This document shows positions 23,560 through 30,086 of a stretch of DNA of 37,200 bases, piece by piece (position 1 is the first letter of the stretch; every line of letters starts with the position of its first letter). Source of the stretch: Solirubrobacterales bacterium (lineage in GTDB: Bacteria > Actinomycetota > Thermoleophilia > Solirubrobacterales > Solirubrobacteraceae); the NCBI GenBank assembly GCA_019241635.1, contig JAFAWR010000297.1:1-37200 (forward strand). The letters are read 5' to 3'. The notes beneath the pieces were generated by a model. The model searched no databases, was not told the origin of the DNA, and saw only the letters and a list, made by a program, of their open reading frames with translations. Both the position numbers and the translations under genes were made by a program.

Positions 23560-25039
23560 CGCGCCGACTGAGCCTCGCGCGAGCGCTGGCCTGGGACGGG
23601 TCATCGGCGCCGTCCAGGAAGCCGACCTCTCGCGCCGCGTCGGCAAGGTCTCCGACCTGATCGGACTGATCATCGAGGCCACCGGGGTGCAGGTCGAGAT
23701 CGGCGAGGTGTGCATGGTCGGCGACGGGCGCGACCGCGGTGGGCGGGATCCGGTTCCTTGCGAGGTAGTGGGCTTCCGCGGCGGGCGCACGCTGCTCATG
23801 CCGCTCGGTGAGCTTCACGGGATCGGGCCTGGCACCAGCGTTTTCCCCACCGGCAGCCCGTTCCGCGTCGCGGTCGGCGCACCGCTGCTCGGGCGCGTGA
23901 TCGACGGCCTCGGCAACCCACTCGACGGGTTCGGCCCTCCTTCGGGCGTCTCGTGGCGCGATACGACCGCGGCGCCCCCCGATCCGATGACCCGGCCGCG
24001 AATCGTCGACCGGGTCTCGCTCGGCGTGCGCGCGCTGGACACCCTGGTTCCCTGCGGGCGCGGTCAGCGCCTGGGCATCTTCGCCGGATCGGGCGTCGGC
24101 AAGTCCTCGCTGATGGGGATGATCGCGCGGTCCACGTCCGCCGATGTGAACGTGATCGCGCTGGTCGGAGAGCGCGGGCGCGAGGTGCGCGAGTTCATCG
24201 AGCGCGACCTCGGTGACGCGGCGAGTCACTCGGTGGTCGTCGTGGCCACCTCCGATCAGCCCGCTCTGGTCCGCATCCGGGCCGCCTTCACGGCGACCGC
24301 CATCGCCGAGCACTTCCGCGACCAGGGCAAGAACGTGATGCTGATGATGGACTCGGTCACCCGCTTCGCCATGGCCCAGCGCGAGGTCGGACTGGCCATC
24401 GGCGAGCCGCCGGCCACCCGCGGCTACACGCCCTCGGTGTTCGCGCTGCTGCCGCGGCTCCTGGAGCGCGCCGGCACGAGCGACCGCGGGTCGATCACCG
24501 GTCTCTACACCGTGCTGGTCGACGGCGACGACATGAACGAGCCGATCGCCGACGCGGTGCGGTCGATCCTGGACGGGCACGTGGTTCTGACGCGGTCGCT
24601 CGCCCACCTGGGTCATTACCCGGCCATCGACGTGCTGCAGAGCGTGTCGCGCCTGATCGGCGAGATCGTCACCCCCGAGGTCCGCGAGGCGGGCACGCGG
24701 CTGCGGAGCGCTCTGGCCGCCTACCGGGAGAAGGAGGACCTGATCTCGATCGGCGCCTACCAGCCCGGGACCGACCCGGTGCTCGACGCGGCGATCAACC
24801 TGCGACCGCGGATGGACGCGTTCCTGCGCCAGCGGGTCGACGAGCCGAGCGTGGTCGACGACGCCGACGCCGAGCTGATCGCGCTGGCCGACGCTCTGTC
24901 CCAGCGGCCGGGCCTGGCCAGCGAGGTGCTCGACGGGCCGCCGGGCGGACCGCCGGGCGGCGTACCGGGCCGCCCGGGTCAGATGGGCGCGCCGGCCGGC
25001 GCGGGCCTGGCCATCCCGGGCCTCCAGCTCACCGCGTAG
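23549..25039 (+). CDS. fliI: flagellum-specific ATPase FliI
   Basis: A 496-residue ATPase of the type III export apparatus, related to the F1 beta subunit. The Walker A motif IFAGSGVGKSS lies near residue 180, Walker B is in NVMLMMDSVTRFAMAQREVGLAIGEPPATRGY, and SITGLYTVLVDGDDMNEPIAD is the conserved FliI/YscN segment. The last ~40 residues form an unusual Gly/Pro-rich tail (GPPGGPPGGVPGRPGQMG), which makes it longer than the usual ~440. ATG 23549 overlaps the fliH stop; a GTG at 23537 is an alternative. It is the last gene of the operon, and the next gene opposes it with a 9-base gap. Confidence 0.96.
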   Translation: MTTDAPTEPRASAGLGRVIGAVQEADLSRRVGKVSDLIGLIIEATGVQVEIGEVCMVGDGRDRGGRDPVPCEVVGFRGGRTLLMPLGELHGIGPGTSVFPTGSPFRVAVGAPLLGRVIDGLGNPLDGFGPPSGVSWRDTTAAPPDPMTRPRIVDRVSLGVRALDTLVPCGRGQRLGIFAGSGVGKSSLMGMIARSTSADVNVIALVGERGREVREFIERDLGDAASHSVVVVATSDQPALVRIRAAFTATAIAEHFRDQGKNVMLMMDSVTRFAMAQREVGLAIGEPPATRGYTPSVFALLPRLLERAGTSDRGSITGLYTVLVDGDDMNEPIADAVRSILDGHVVLTRSLAHLGHYPAIDVLQSVSRLIGEIVTPEVREAGTRLRSALAAYREKEDLISIGAYQPGTDPVLDAAINLRPRMDAFLRQRVDEPSVVDDADAELIALADALSQRPGLASEVLDGPPGGPPGGVPGRPGQMGAPAGAGLAIPGLQLTA

Positions 25040-25048
25040 CGCGGGCGC

Positions 25049-25519
25049 CTAATGCGCGACGTCGATCACGACCCGTGTCGGGTCGGTCAGCCGGAACACC
25101 CGGAATCCGGTGCTGCGGCGCAGACCGAGCCCGAACGTCACCGTGCCCTCGAAGTCGCCGGCCTTCTTGACCTGGAGCAGGTTCGGGCACTGTGGCGTCA
25201 GGGTGCTCGTGAGCAGGTTCGTGCCGAGGTTGTTGTGCCCGGCCGCCAGGTTGAGCTCGAGCCTGATCCGGGCGGTGCCGGGCAGCGCCACCGGGCGTCC
25301 CGACGGGTCGGCGACGATCCGGCGCACGTAGCGCACGTCGTAGCCGGGGGTGGCGAAGCGCGCGCGGATCACGAAGCGGTCGAACGCTTGGTGGCATCCG
25401 GCCGTGGCGTCATAGAGCTCGGCGGCATCGCCCCGGCCGCCGAACGTCTTGGGCACGGTGGTGAACGCGGGCAGCATCGCGAGCGCGACCAGCACGCCCT
25501 TGGGAAGAAACCCCAACAT
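25049..25519 (-). CDS. secreted AMIN-like domain protein
   Basis: A 156-residue protein with a probable signal peptide (KGVLVALAMLPAFTTV, residues 7-22). The remainder fits the actinobacterial AMIN-like domain: FDRFVIRARFATPGYDVRYV, GDFEGTVTFGLGLRRSTGFR and a terminal VFRLTDPTRVVIDVAH. AMIN-type domains are linked to cell-wall localisation, but this family has no settled function. It lies on the opposite strand between fliI and fliJ, which normally adjoin, and so splits the operon. Its start codon is in the loop of a perfect 13-bp inverted repeat. A role in flagellar passage through the wall is an inference from position only. Confidence 0.82.
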   Translation of the reverse strand: MLGFLPKGVLVALAMLPAFTTVPKTFGGRGDAAELYDATAGCHQAFDRFVIRARFATPGYDVRYVRRIVADPSGRPVALPGTARIRLELNLAAGHNNLGTNLLTSTLTPQCPNLLQVKKAGDFEGTVTFGLGLRRSTGFRVFRLTDPTRVVIDVAH

Positions 25520-25539
25520 AGTCGTAGTTTCTTCCCAAG
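25499..25539 (-). promoter_or_regulatory. 13-bp perfect hairpin enclosing the AMIN-like gene start codon
   Basis: On the plus strand CTTGGGAAGAAAC (25499-25511) and GTTTCTTCCCAAG (25527-25539) are exact reverse complements. In the minus-strand mRNA the first arm contains the only Shine-Dalgarno-like sequence (GGGAAG, 11 bases before ATG), the 15-base loop holds the ATG (25519-25517), and the second arm lies in the coding region. Folding would hide the ribosome site. Confidence 0.75.
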
Positions 25540-25548
25540 CGCATCCTC

Positions 25549-25560
25549 GGACAAGTGTCC
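25549..25560. promoter_or_regulatory. dyad between the AMIN-like gene and fliJ
   Basis: GGACA, AG, TGTCC is a perfect 12-base inverted repeat located between the divergent AMIN-like and fliJ genes, eight bases upstream of the fliJ -35 box. It is a possible operator. Confidence 0.35.
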
Positions 25561-25568
25561 AGGGCCGC

Positions 25569-25595
25569 TTAGGACCGGAATCGCCCGGCCGAGTA
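25569..25595 (+). promoter_or_regulatory. candidate sigma-28 promoter of fliJ (leaderless)
   Basis: TTAGGACC (25569-25576), 11 bases, GCCGAGTA (25588-25595). The -35 resembles that of chemoreceptor 1 (TTATGACC). The fliJ ATG at 25603 is exactly 15 bases from the first base of the -10, so a leaderless mRNA is predicted. A promoter is needed here because the opposing AMIN-like gene separates fliJ from fliI. Confidence 0.5.
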
Positions 25596-25602
25596 CAGGA
25601 CC

Positions 25603-26055
25603 ATGAACGGTTCCTCGTTCCGTTTCCGACTCGAAAGGGTGCGTGCCCTGCGCGAGCGTCGTGAGGACGCCGCCAAGGAGGAGCTCGCCGGCGCCATGCT
25701 GCGCCACCGCCGTTGCGAGGAGGAAGTGCAGGTCGCGGCCGACCGCATCGCGAACGCCCGCGCCGCCCACCTCGACGCCACCAAGGCGACGAGCCGGGCC
25801 ACCGATCTGCTGGCCCACCAGGCCTACCTCGAGCGCGCCGAGCGCGCCCATCAGGCCACGCGCCAGAACCTTCAGCGTCACGAACTCGAGCTGGCCCAGC
25901 GCCGCGATGCGCTGACCCAGGCCGCCCAGGAGCGCCAGGCGCTCGAGCGCCTCAAGGAGAACCGGCGCGTCGAGCACGAGCGCGAGGTCGCTCGTCAGGA
26001 GGGCCTGATGCTCGACGAGATCGCCCTCAACGGCTACCGGAGGAACGCGGCATGA
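25603..26055 (+). CDS. fliJ: flagellar export protein FliJ
   Basis: A 150-residue, almost entirely coiled-coil protein (FRFRLERVRALRERREDAAKEELAGAML to ERQALERLKENRRVEHEREVARQEGLMLDEIALNGYRR), the typical FliJ pattern of an N-terminal RLERVxxLRe and a C-terminal DExAlxgyRR. FliJ is the central stalk of the export ATPase. It overlaps fliK by ATGA and starts the operon fliJ-fliK-flgD-flgE. Confidence 0.94.
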   Translation: MNGSSFRFRLERVRALRERREDAAKEELAGAMLRHRRCEEEVQVAADRIANARAAHLDATKATSRATDLLAHQAYLERAERAHQATRQNLQRHELELAQRRDALTQAAQERQALERLKENRRVEHEREVARQEGLMLDEIALNGYRRNAA

Positions 26056-27710
26056 GCTCGGTTGCAGCTGCCCTGCAGGCAGCGCCGGCCCCGAGCGGCG
26101 ACCCGCTCGCTTCGGCCGCCACCGACGCCCCGGCCGCCACCGGCGGGCCACCGGGCCTCGGGAGCGCGCCGCCCGGCTTTGCCAGCGTGCTCGATGACCA
26201 TGTGGCCCGGACCGCACTTGCGGAAGGCCAGAAGGGAAGCGCCGATGGATCGGCGCCGGCGGGGAAGAACGCCGCGACGTCCGCGTCCGATCCCACCACG
26301 CTGGCCGAGATCGTCGCGGCTGCGCTGAGCGCGAGCGCGCCGACGGCCCAGCCGACCCCAGCCCAGCCGACCCCCGCCGCCGCCACAACGGCCAGCACCG
26401 CCAGCGCGTCCAACACGGGCACGCAGACGCAAAACACACCGGCGTCCGCGCAGAGCAGCACAACTGCCTCCAGCGCGCCCGCGACCCCGGCCGATCAGCT
26501 GATCGCTGCGGTGGCTGCCGCCGCGACGCCGTCCGCCCCGGCTTCCGCCGCGTCCGCCGCGTCCGCGCCCGTGCCCGCCGCGTCATCGCAGCCCGCTCCG
26601 ACTTCCGCCCCCGCCCCCGCGCCGGCCCCCACGGGCTTGGCAAAGGCGGCGACCCTGACCGACACCCCCGCCGTGAACAACACGGCTCCCCTGACCGACA
26701 CCCCCACCCTGACCGACACCCCCACCCCCAGCGAGAGCCCGGCGGCGTCCAACGCCAACGCCAACGCCACGCCGCCGGCGCTCTCCGCTGCGCCCGCCGC
26801 TCAGACCGCGGCACCCGCCGCGCCGTCCGCCCCCGTCACCGCTCAGCCCGCCCGGACGCCGTCGCCCGCCCAACCCCAGCCGACCGTCACCCCCACCGCT
26901 CAGCCGACCCCGTCCGCGCAGCCGACCCCGTCCGCCCAGCCGACCCCGTCCGCCCAGCCCGCACCCCACGCCACCGACGCGGCACAGACCGCGGCGACCC
27001 CGAGCACCCCGACCACCCCGAGCACCGTCCAGACCGCGACCTCGACGCCGGCCGACGGGTCGACCGTTCAGTCCACATCCCAATCACAGTCACAGTCACA
27101 CACACCGTCAGACTCGCAGTCACAATCGCAGCCGCAGCCCCAGCAGGCGCCCAGCGTCCAGCCGCAGTCGCAAACGCCGGCCGTGGCTCCCACCGCCGCT
27201 CCGCAGAGCGCGCCGGCCATCCAGGCGACCCAGGCCGCCGAGGCGGCCGCGCCGACCCGCTACGGCGTCTCGCTGCAGCACACGGTCGACGCGGTGCGCA
27301 CGACGATCGAGCTCGGCGCGCGCCAGGGCTTCACCCAGGCCAAGATCGAGCTCTCGCCGGGTTCGCTCGGGACGATCCGCATTCAGCTGCACCGCACCGA
27401 CGAGGGCGTGACCGCCCACGTGGTGACCGACAGCGCCGCCACCGCCGACACGCTCTCCCAGGGCAGCGATGACCTGCGCCGTTCGCTGCAGTCCGCCGGC
27501 GTGAACCTCCTCCGTCTCGACATCGAGGCCCGGGGCGACGGCAACACCCAGACCCAGAACGGCGCCCAGGACGACTCGTCACGCTCGCAGGGCGGCGCGA
27601 GCTCCGGAACTACCGGGTCGATCGACGCGATCGGCGACTCCGACTCGAGCCAGGCCGAGCCCACGCCCGGGGTGACCCCCGGCGGCACCCTCGTCAACGT
27701 GCTCGCCTGA
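26052..27710 (+). CDS. fliK: flagellar hook-length control protein FliK
   Basis: A 552-residue exported ruler protein. About 400 residues are a low-complexity Ala/Pro/Thr/Ser/Gln linker with short repeats. The C-terminal switch domain lies at about residues 400-500: YGVSLQHTVDAVRTTIELG, FTQAKIELSPGSLGTIRIQL, LRRSLQSAGVNLLRLDIEA, matching the FliK LxPxxLGxixVxL pattern. I start at ATG 26052, which overlaps the fliJ stop (ATGA); the frame is open upstream only as a shadow of fliJ. It is a second FliK-type protein besides the one at 7641. Confidence 0.93.
   Translation: MSSVAAALQAAPAPSGDPLASAATDAPAATGGPPGLGSAPPGFASVLDDHVARTALAEGQKGSADGSAPAGKNAATSASDPTTLAEIVAAALSASAPTAQPTPAQPTPAAATTASTASASNTGTQTQNTPASAQSSTTASSAPATPADQLIAAVAAAATPSAPASAASAASAPVPAASSQPAPTSAPAPAPAPTGLAKAATLTDTPAVNNTAPLTDTPTLTDTPTPSESPAASNANANATPPALSAAPAAQTAAPAAPSAPVTAQPARTPSPAQPQPTVTPTAQPTPSAQPTPSAQPTPSAQPAPHATDAAQTAATPSTPTTPSTVQTATSTPADGSTVQSTSQSQSQSHTPSDSQSQSQPQPQQAPSVQPQSQTPAVAPTAAPQSAPAIQATQAAEAAAPTRYGVSLQHTVDAVRTTIELGARQGFTQAKIELSPGSLGTIRIQLHRTDEGVTAHVVTDSAATADTLSQGSDDLRRSLQSAGVNLLRLDIEARGDGNTQTQNGAQDDSSRSQGGASSGTTGSIDAIGDSDSSQAEPTPGVTPGGTLVNVLA
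26901..26954 (+). repeat. 18-bp tandem repeat in fliK (Gln-Pro-Thr-Pro-Ser-Ala units)
   Basis: Three near-identical copies of CAGCCGACCCCGTCCGCC follow one another; shorter CTGACCGACACCCCC repeats occur at about 26655, 26691 and 26709. All keep the reading frame, so copy changes would alter linker length in a protein that measures length. Confidence 0.9.
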
Positions 27711-27742
27711 CCCCCAACGCCTAAGAGACAAGGACGACCTCG

Positions 27743-28180
27743 ATGAGCTTTATCGCCCACAGCGCCACCGCTTCCACCGCCAACTCCGCCACCACCGCCA
27801 CGACGGCGACCAGCGCCAGCCAGAGCAGCATGCCGATCAACCAGACCCAGTTCCTGCAGATGCTGATGGCCGAGCTCAAGAACCAGAATCCGATGAGCCC
27901 GAACTCGAGTGATCCGATGAGCTTCGTCACCGAGCTCGCGCAGTTCACCTCGGTCGAGCAGGAGACCAACACCGCCGAGTCGACCTCGACGCTGGCCTCC
28001 GGCCAGAGCAACGCCACCGCGATCGCGCTGATCGGCCACACGGTCAACTACACCGACCCGACGACCAAGGCCAGTGCCACCGGCGTCGTGCAGGCGGTCG
28101 ACTTCACCTCTTCCGGCCCCACGCTCACGATCAACGGGACCACGGGGGTCAGCGCCTCGACGGTCAGCGAGGTGTCATGA
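27743..28180 (+). CDS. flgD: flagellar hook assembly (scaffold) protein FlgD
   Basis: A 145-residue hook-cap protein. The conserved N-terminal part reads INQTQFLQMLMAELKNQNPM, then DPMSFVTELAQFTSVEQETN (hallmark of FlgD), followed by a short C-terminal beta region (IALIGHTVNYTDPTTKASATGVVQAVDF). It is shorter than enteric FlgD (about 230) and similar to Gram-positive forms. AAGGA precedes the ATG at a normal distance. Overlaps the next gene by ATGA. Confidence 0.94.
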   Translation: MSFIAHSATASTANSATTATTATSASQSSMPINQTQFLQMLMAELKNQNPMSPNSSDPMSFVTELAQFTSVEQETNTAESTSTLASGQSNATAIALIGHTVNYTDPTTKASATGVVQAVDFTSSGPTLTINGTTGVSASTVSEVS

Positions 28181-28572
28181 GCGCAGTGCTTCCCAACCCC
28201 GCGCTGGTCGCGCCGGGACCGGTCGCCCCGGTCGCGCCGACCGCGCCGACGCAGCGCCAGAACGCCGCGCAGGCAGCGTCCGGCCCCTCGTTCTCCGAGG
28301 TGCTGGCCAGCCACACGACTGCGCCGACGTTCTCCCGGCACGCGCTCGAGCGCCTTCAGCAGCGCGGGATCACGCTTGATCAGTCGACCCTCGGTCGGCT
28401 GACGGATGGAGTCTCCCGCGCCGCCGGCAAAGGCTCGCGCGACTCCGTGGTCTTCGTCGACGGCACCGCCTACGTGGTGTCAGTCGCGAACAACACCGTC
28501 ATCACGGCGGTGGGATCAGAGCACATGCGTCAGCAGGTGTTCACCAACATCGACAGCGCCGTGATCGCATGA
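28177..28572 (+). CDS. flagellar operon protein of the TIGR02530 type
   Basis: A 131-residue protein between flgD and flgE, where Gram-positive and related flagellar operons carry a small conserved gene. The N-terminal 45 residues are Pro/Ala rich; the core reads FSRHALERLQQRGITLDQSTLGRLTDGVSRAAGKGSRDS, then VFVDGTAYVVSVANNTVITAV, which fits that family. Its function is not established; association with hook assembly is inferred from gene order. Confidence 0.85.
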   Translation: MSAVLPNPALVAPGPVAPVAPTAPTQRQNAAQAASGPSFSEVLASHTTAPTFSRHALERLQQRGITLDQSTLGRLTDGVSRAAGKGSRDSVVFVDGTAYVVSVANNTVITAVGSEHMRQQVFTNIDSAVIA

Positions 28573-28639
28573 GCGAGACGGTTATCAACAACAGCGGCCG
28601 GACCTCATCGAGGAAGCCGCGAAAGGAAATGATGTCCCG

Positions 28640-29545
28640 ATGATGTCAGGAATGTACGCCGCGATCAGCGGCCTCGACGCTCACCAGACCATGCTCGACG
28701 TGACCGCCAACAACCTGGCCAACGTCGACACCGTCGGCTACAAGTCCCAGACCACCGTGTTCGCCGATCAGCTCTCGCAGCTCGTCGCCGCGGGCACCGG
28801 CCCGAACGGCTTCAGCGCCGGCACCAACCCGACTCAGGTCGGCCTCGGTGTGAAGGTGGGCTCGATCAACAACAACATGACCGCGGGCGGCGTCGAGTCG
28901 ACCGGCAACGCCACGGATGTGGCGATCCAGGGCGATGGCTTCCTGCAGGTGGCGAACGGCGCCCCGTCGAGCCTGACCGCGACCAGTCCGGTGACTGGTA
29001 CCGCGCCACAGTACACCCGAGCCGGTGACCTCACGTTCAACCCGCAGGGGTTCCTGTGCACCCAGACTGGGCAGTACGTGCTCGGCTACAAGGCGCAGGC
29101 CAATGTCGGCGGCGGCTACTCGCCCGTGACGACCGGCACCAATCCGGCTCAGAACGCGATCTACGTGCCGACTGGCTCGACCGGGATCGCGGTCGGCCAG
29201 GACGGCAGCGTGTCCTACATCGACGGCAACGCCAGCTCGCCGACCTACCAGCAGCGCGTGACCGCCGGTTACATCTCGCTGGCCACGTTCCCGAACGAGG
29301 CCGGCCTGCAGCGCGACGGCGGCTCGCTGTGGAGCGCCACCAGCTCCTCGGGCGCCGTCCAGATCGGGCAGCCCGGCGTCGGCAACATGGGCCAGACGAT
29401 CAGTGGCGAGCTCGAGCAGTCGAACGTCGACATGGGCACCGAGTTCACCAACATGATCGAGGCCGAGCGCGGCTACCAGGCCAACGCTTCCACGATCACC
29501 ACGGCCGATCAGATGATGCAGACGGCCGTGCAGATGAAGCAGTAA
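28640..29545 (+). CDS. flgE: flagellar hook protein FlgE
   Basis: A 301-residue hook subunit. Starts MMSGMYAAISGLDAHQTMLDVTANNLANVDTVGYKSQ in two runs typical of the family, keeps GNATDVAIQGDGFLQVANG and ARAGDLTFNPQGFL-like motifs (here TRAGDLTFNPQGFL), and ends LEQSNVDMGTEFTNMIEAERGYQANASTITTADQMM. The middle domains are small compared with enteric FlgE (402), as in Bacillus. FlgE rather than FlgG is chosen because of the flgD neighbour. GAAAGGA lies 12 bases upstream; two out-of-frame ATGs precede the start. Confidence 0.92.
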   Translation: MMSGMYAAISGLDAHQTMLDVTANNLANVDTVGYKSQTTVFADQLSQLVAAGTGPNGFSAGTNPTQVGLGVKVGSINNNMTAGGVESTGNATDVAIQGDGFLQVANGAPSSLTATSPVTGTAPQYTRAGDLTFNPQGFLCTQTGQYVLGYKAQANVGGGYSPVTTGTNPAQNAIYVPTGSTGIAVGQDGSVSYIDGNASSPTYQQRVTAGYISLATFPNEAGLQRDGGSLWSATSSSGAVQIGQPGVGNMGQTISGELEQSNVDMGTEFTNMIEAERGYQANASTITTADQMMQTAVQMKQ

Positions 29546-29555
29546 TTCACTCCGA

Positions 29556-29612
29556 GGGGCTAGGCCGGAGGAGCGGGAATCGAGGGATTCCGCTTCTCCG
29601 GCCGCCAGCCCC
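29556..29612 (+). terminator. long hairpin after flgE, probable terminator
   Basis: The arms GGGGCT, GGCCGGAG and AGCGG on the left pair with CCGCT, CTCCGGCC and AGCCCC on the right, around a short centre, giving an imperfect stem of over 20 pairs. It begins ten bases after the flgE stop. No T tract follows, so it may also act as an mRNA 3' stabiliser or a partial terminator that lowers flbD expression. Confidence 0.6.
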
Positions 29613-29656
29613 GATGGGCCCCAAATCTCTCTCTGAAAGCACCGAGGACCGCACCC

Positions 29657-29977
29657 ATGATCTCCCTTCACCGTCTCGGGCACAAGCTCGAGCCCTTCCG
29701 CCTCAATCCCGACTTGATCGTCACCGTGGAAGCCTGCCCCGACACGGTGATCACCCTGGCCACCGGCGCCAAGATCGTCGTCGCCGAGACGCCGGACCGC
29801 GTGGCCAAGGAGGTTCGCAGCTACCGCGTCGAAGTGCTCGCCGCGGCGCTGGGCCGTCGCCACGAGCTGCGCCGTGGCGAGACGCCTCACCTCGCTCCGG
29901 TCCGCCTGGCGGCCGAGCTCGGCCACGCCGGCCACACCGAGCACGCCCACATCCACCCCATCCAAGACGCGTCGTAA
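29657..29977 (+). CDS. flbD: FlbD family protein (YlzI-like)
   Basis: A 106-residue protein. The first 60 residues match the small FlbD family found between flgE and motA/fliL in Gram-positive and spirochaete loci: MISLHRLGHKLEPFRLNPDL, IVTVEACPDTVITLATGAKI, VVAETPDRVAKEV. The rest is an extra His/Arg-rich tail (GRRHELRRGETPH; GHAGHTEHAHIH) not typical of the family, possibly metal binding. Function is unknown. This family is unrelated to Caulobacter FlbD. GAGGA precedes the ATG by eight bases. Confidence 0.87.
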   Translation: MISLHRLGHKLEPFRLNPDLIVTVEACPDTVITLATGAKIVVAETPDRVAKEVRSYRVEVLAAALGRRHELRRGETPHLAPVRLAAELGHAGHTEHAHIHPIQDAS

Positions 29978-29998
29978 CGATGCCTAAGCGCCCGCACA

Positions 29999-30044
29999 AC
30001 CGCTTGGTCAGCGGTCAGACCTCCCTGGCTGGACGCTGGTCCAG
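29999..30044 (+). terminator. two hairpins after flbD, possible terminator
   Basis: ACCGCT (29999-30004) pairs with AGCGGT (30010-30015), and CTGGAC (30029-30034) with GTCCAG (30039-30044), both perfect with loops of four or five bases. They fill the gap between the flbD stop and the motA promoter. No T tract. Confidence 0.4.
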
Positions 30045-30052
30045 ACCCCGGG

Positions 30053-30079
30053 TGAAGGTTTCCATAGCGCGGTCGATGA
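30053..30079 (+). promoter_or_regulatory. sigma-28 promoter of motA-motB (leaderless)
   Basis: TGAAGGTT (30053-30060), 11 bases, GTCGATGA (30072-30079). The motA ATG at 30087 is 15 bases from the first base of the -10 box, the same distance as for the HD-GYP gene and fliJ, and has no ribosome site, so a leaderless mRNA is predicted. Confidence 0.65.
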
Positions 30080-30086
30080 CCGGGTC

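Noticed and set aside
27079-27130. CAGTCACAGTCACA-type repeat as a possible CRISPR or regulatory array
   Set aside because: Units are 6 bases, in frame, inside fliK and code for Ser-Gln; there are no spacers.
28625-28645. Two ATGs (28629, 28632) ahead of flgE as alternative starts
   Set aside because: Both are out of frame with the FlgE motifs; the ATG at 28640 gives the family N-terminus.
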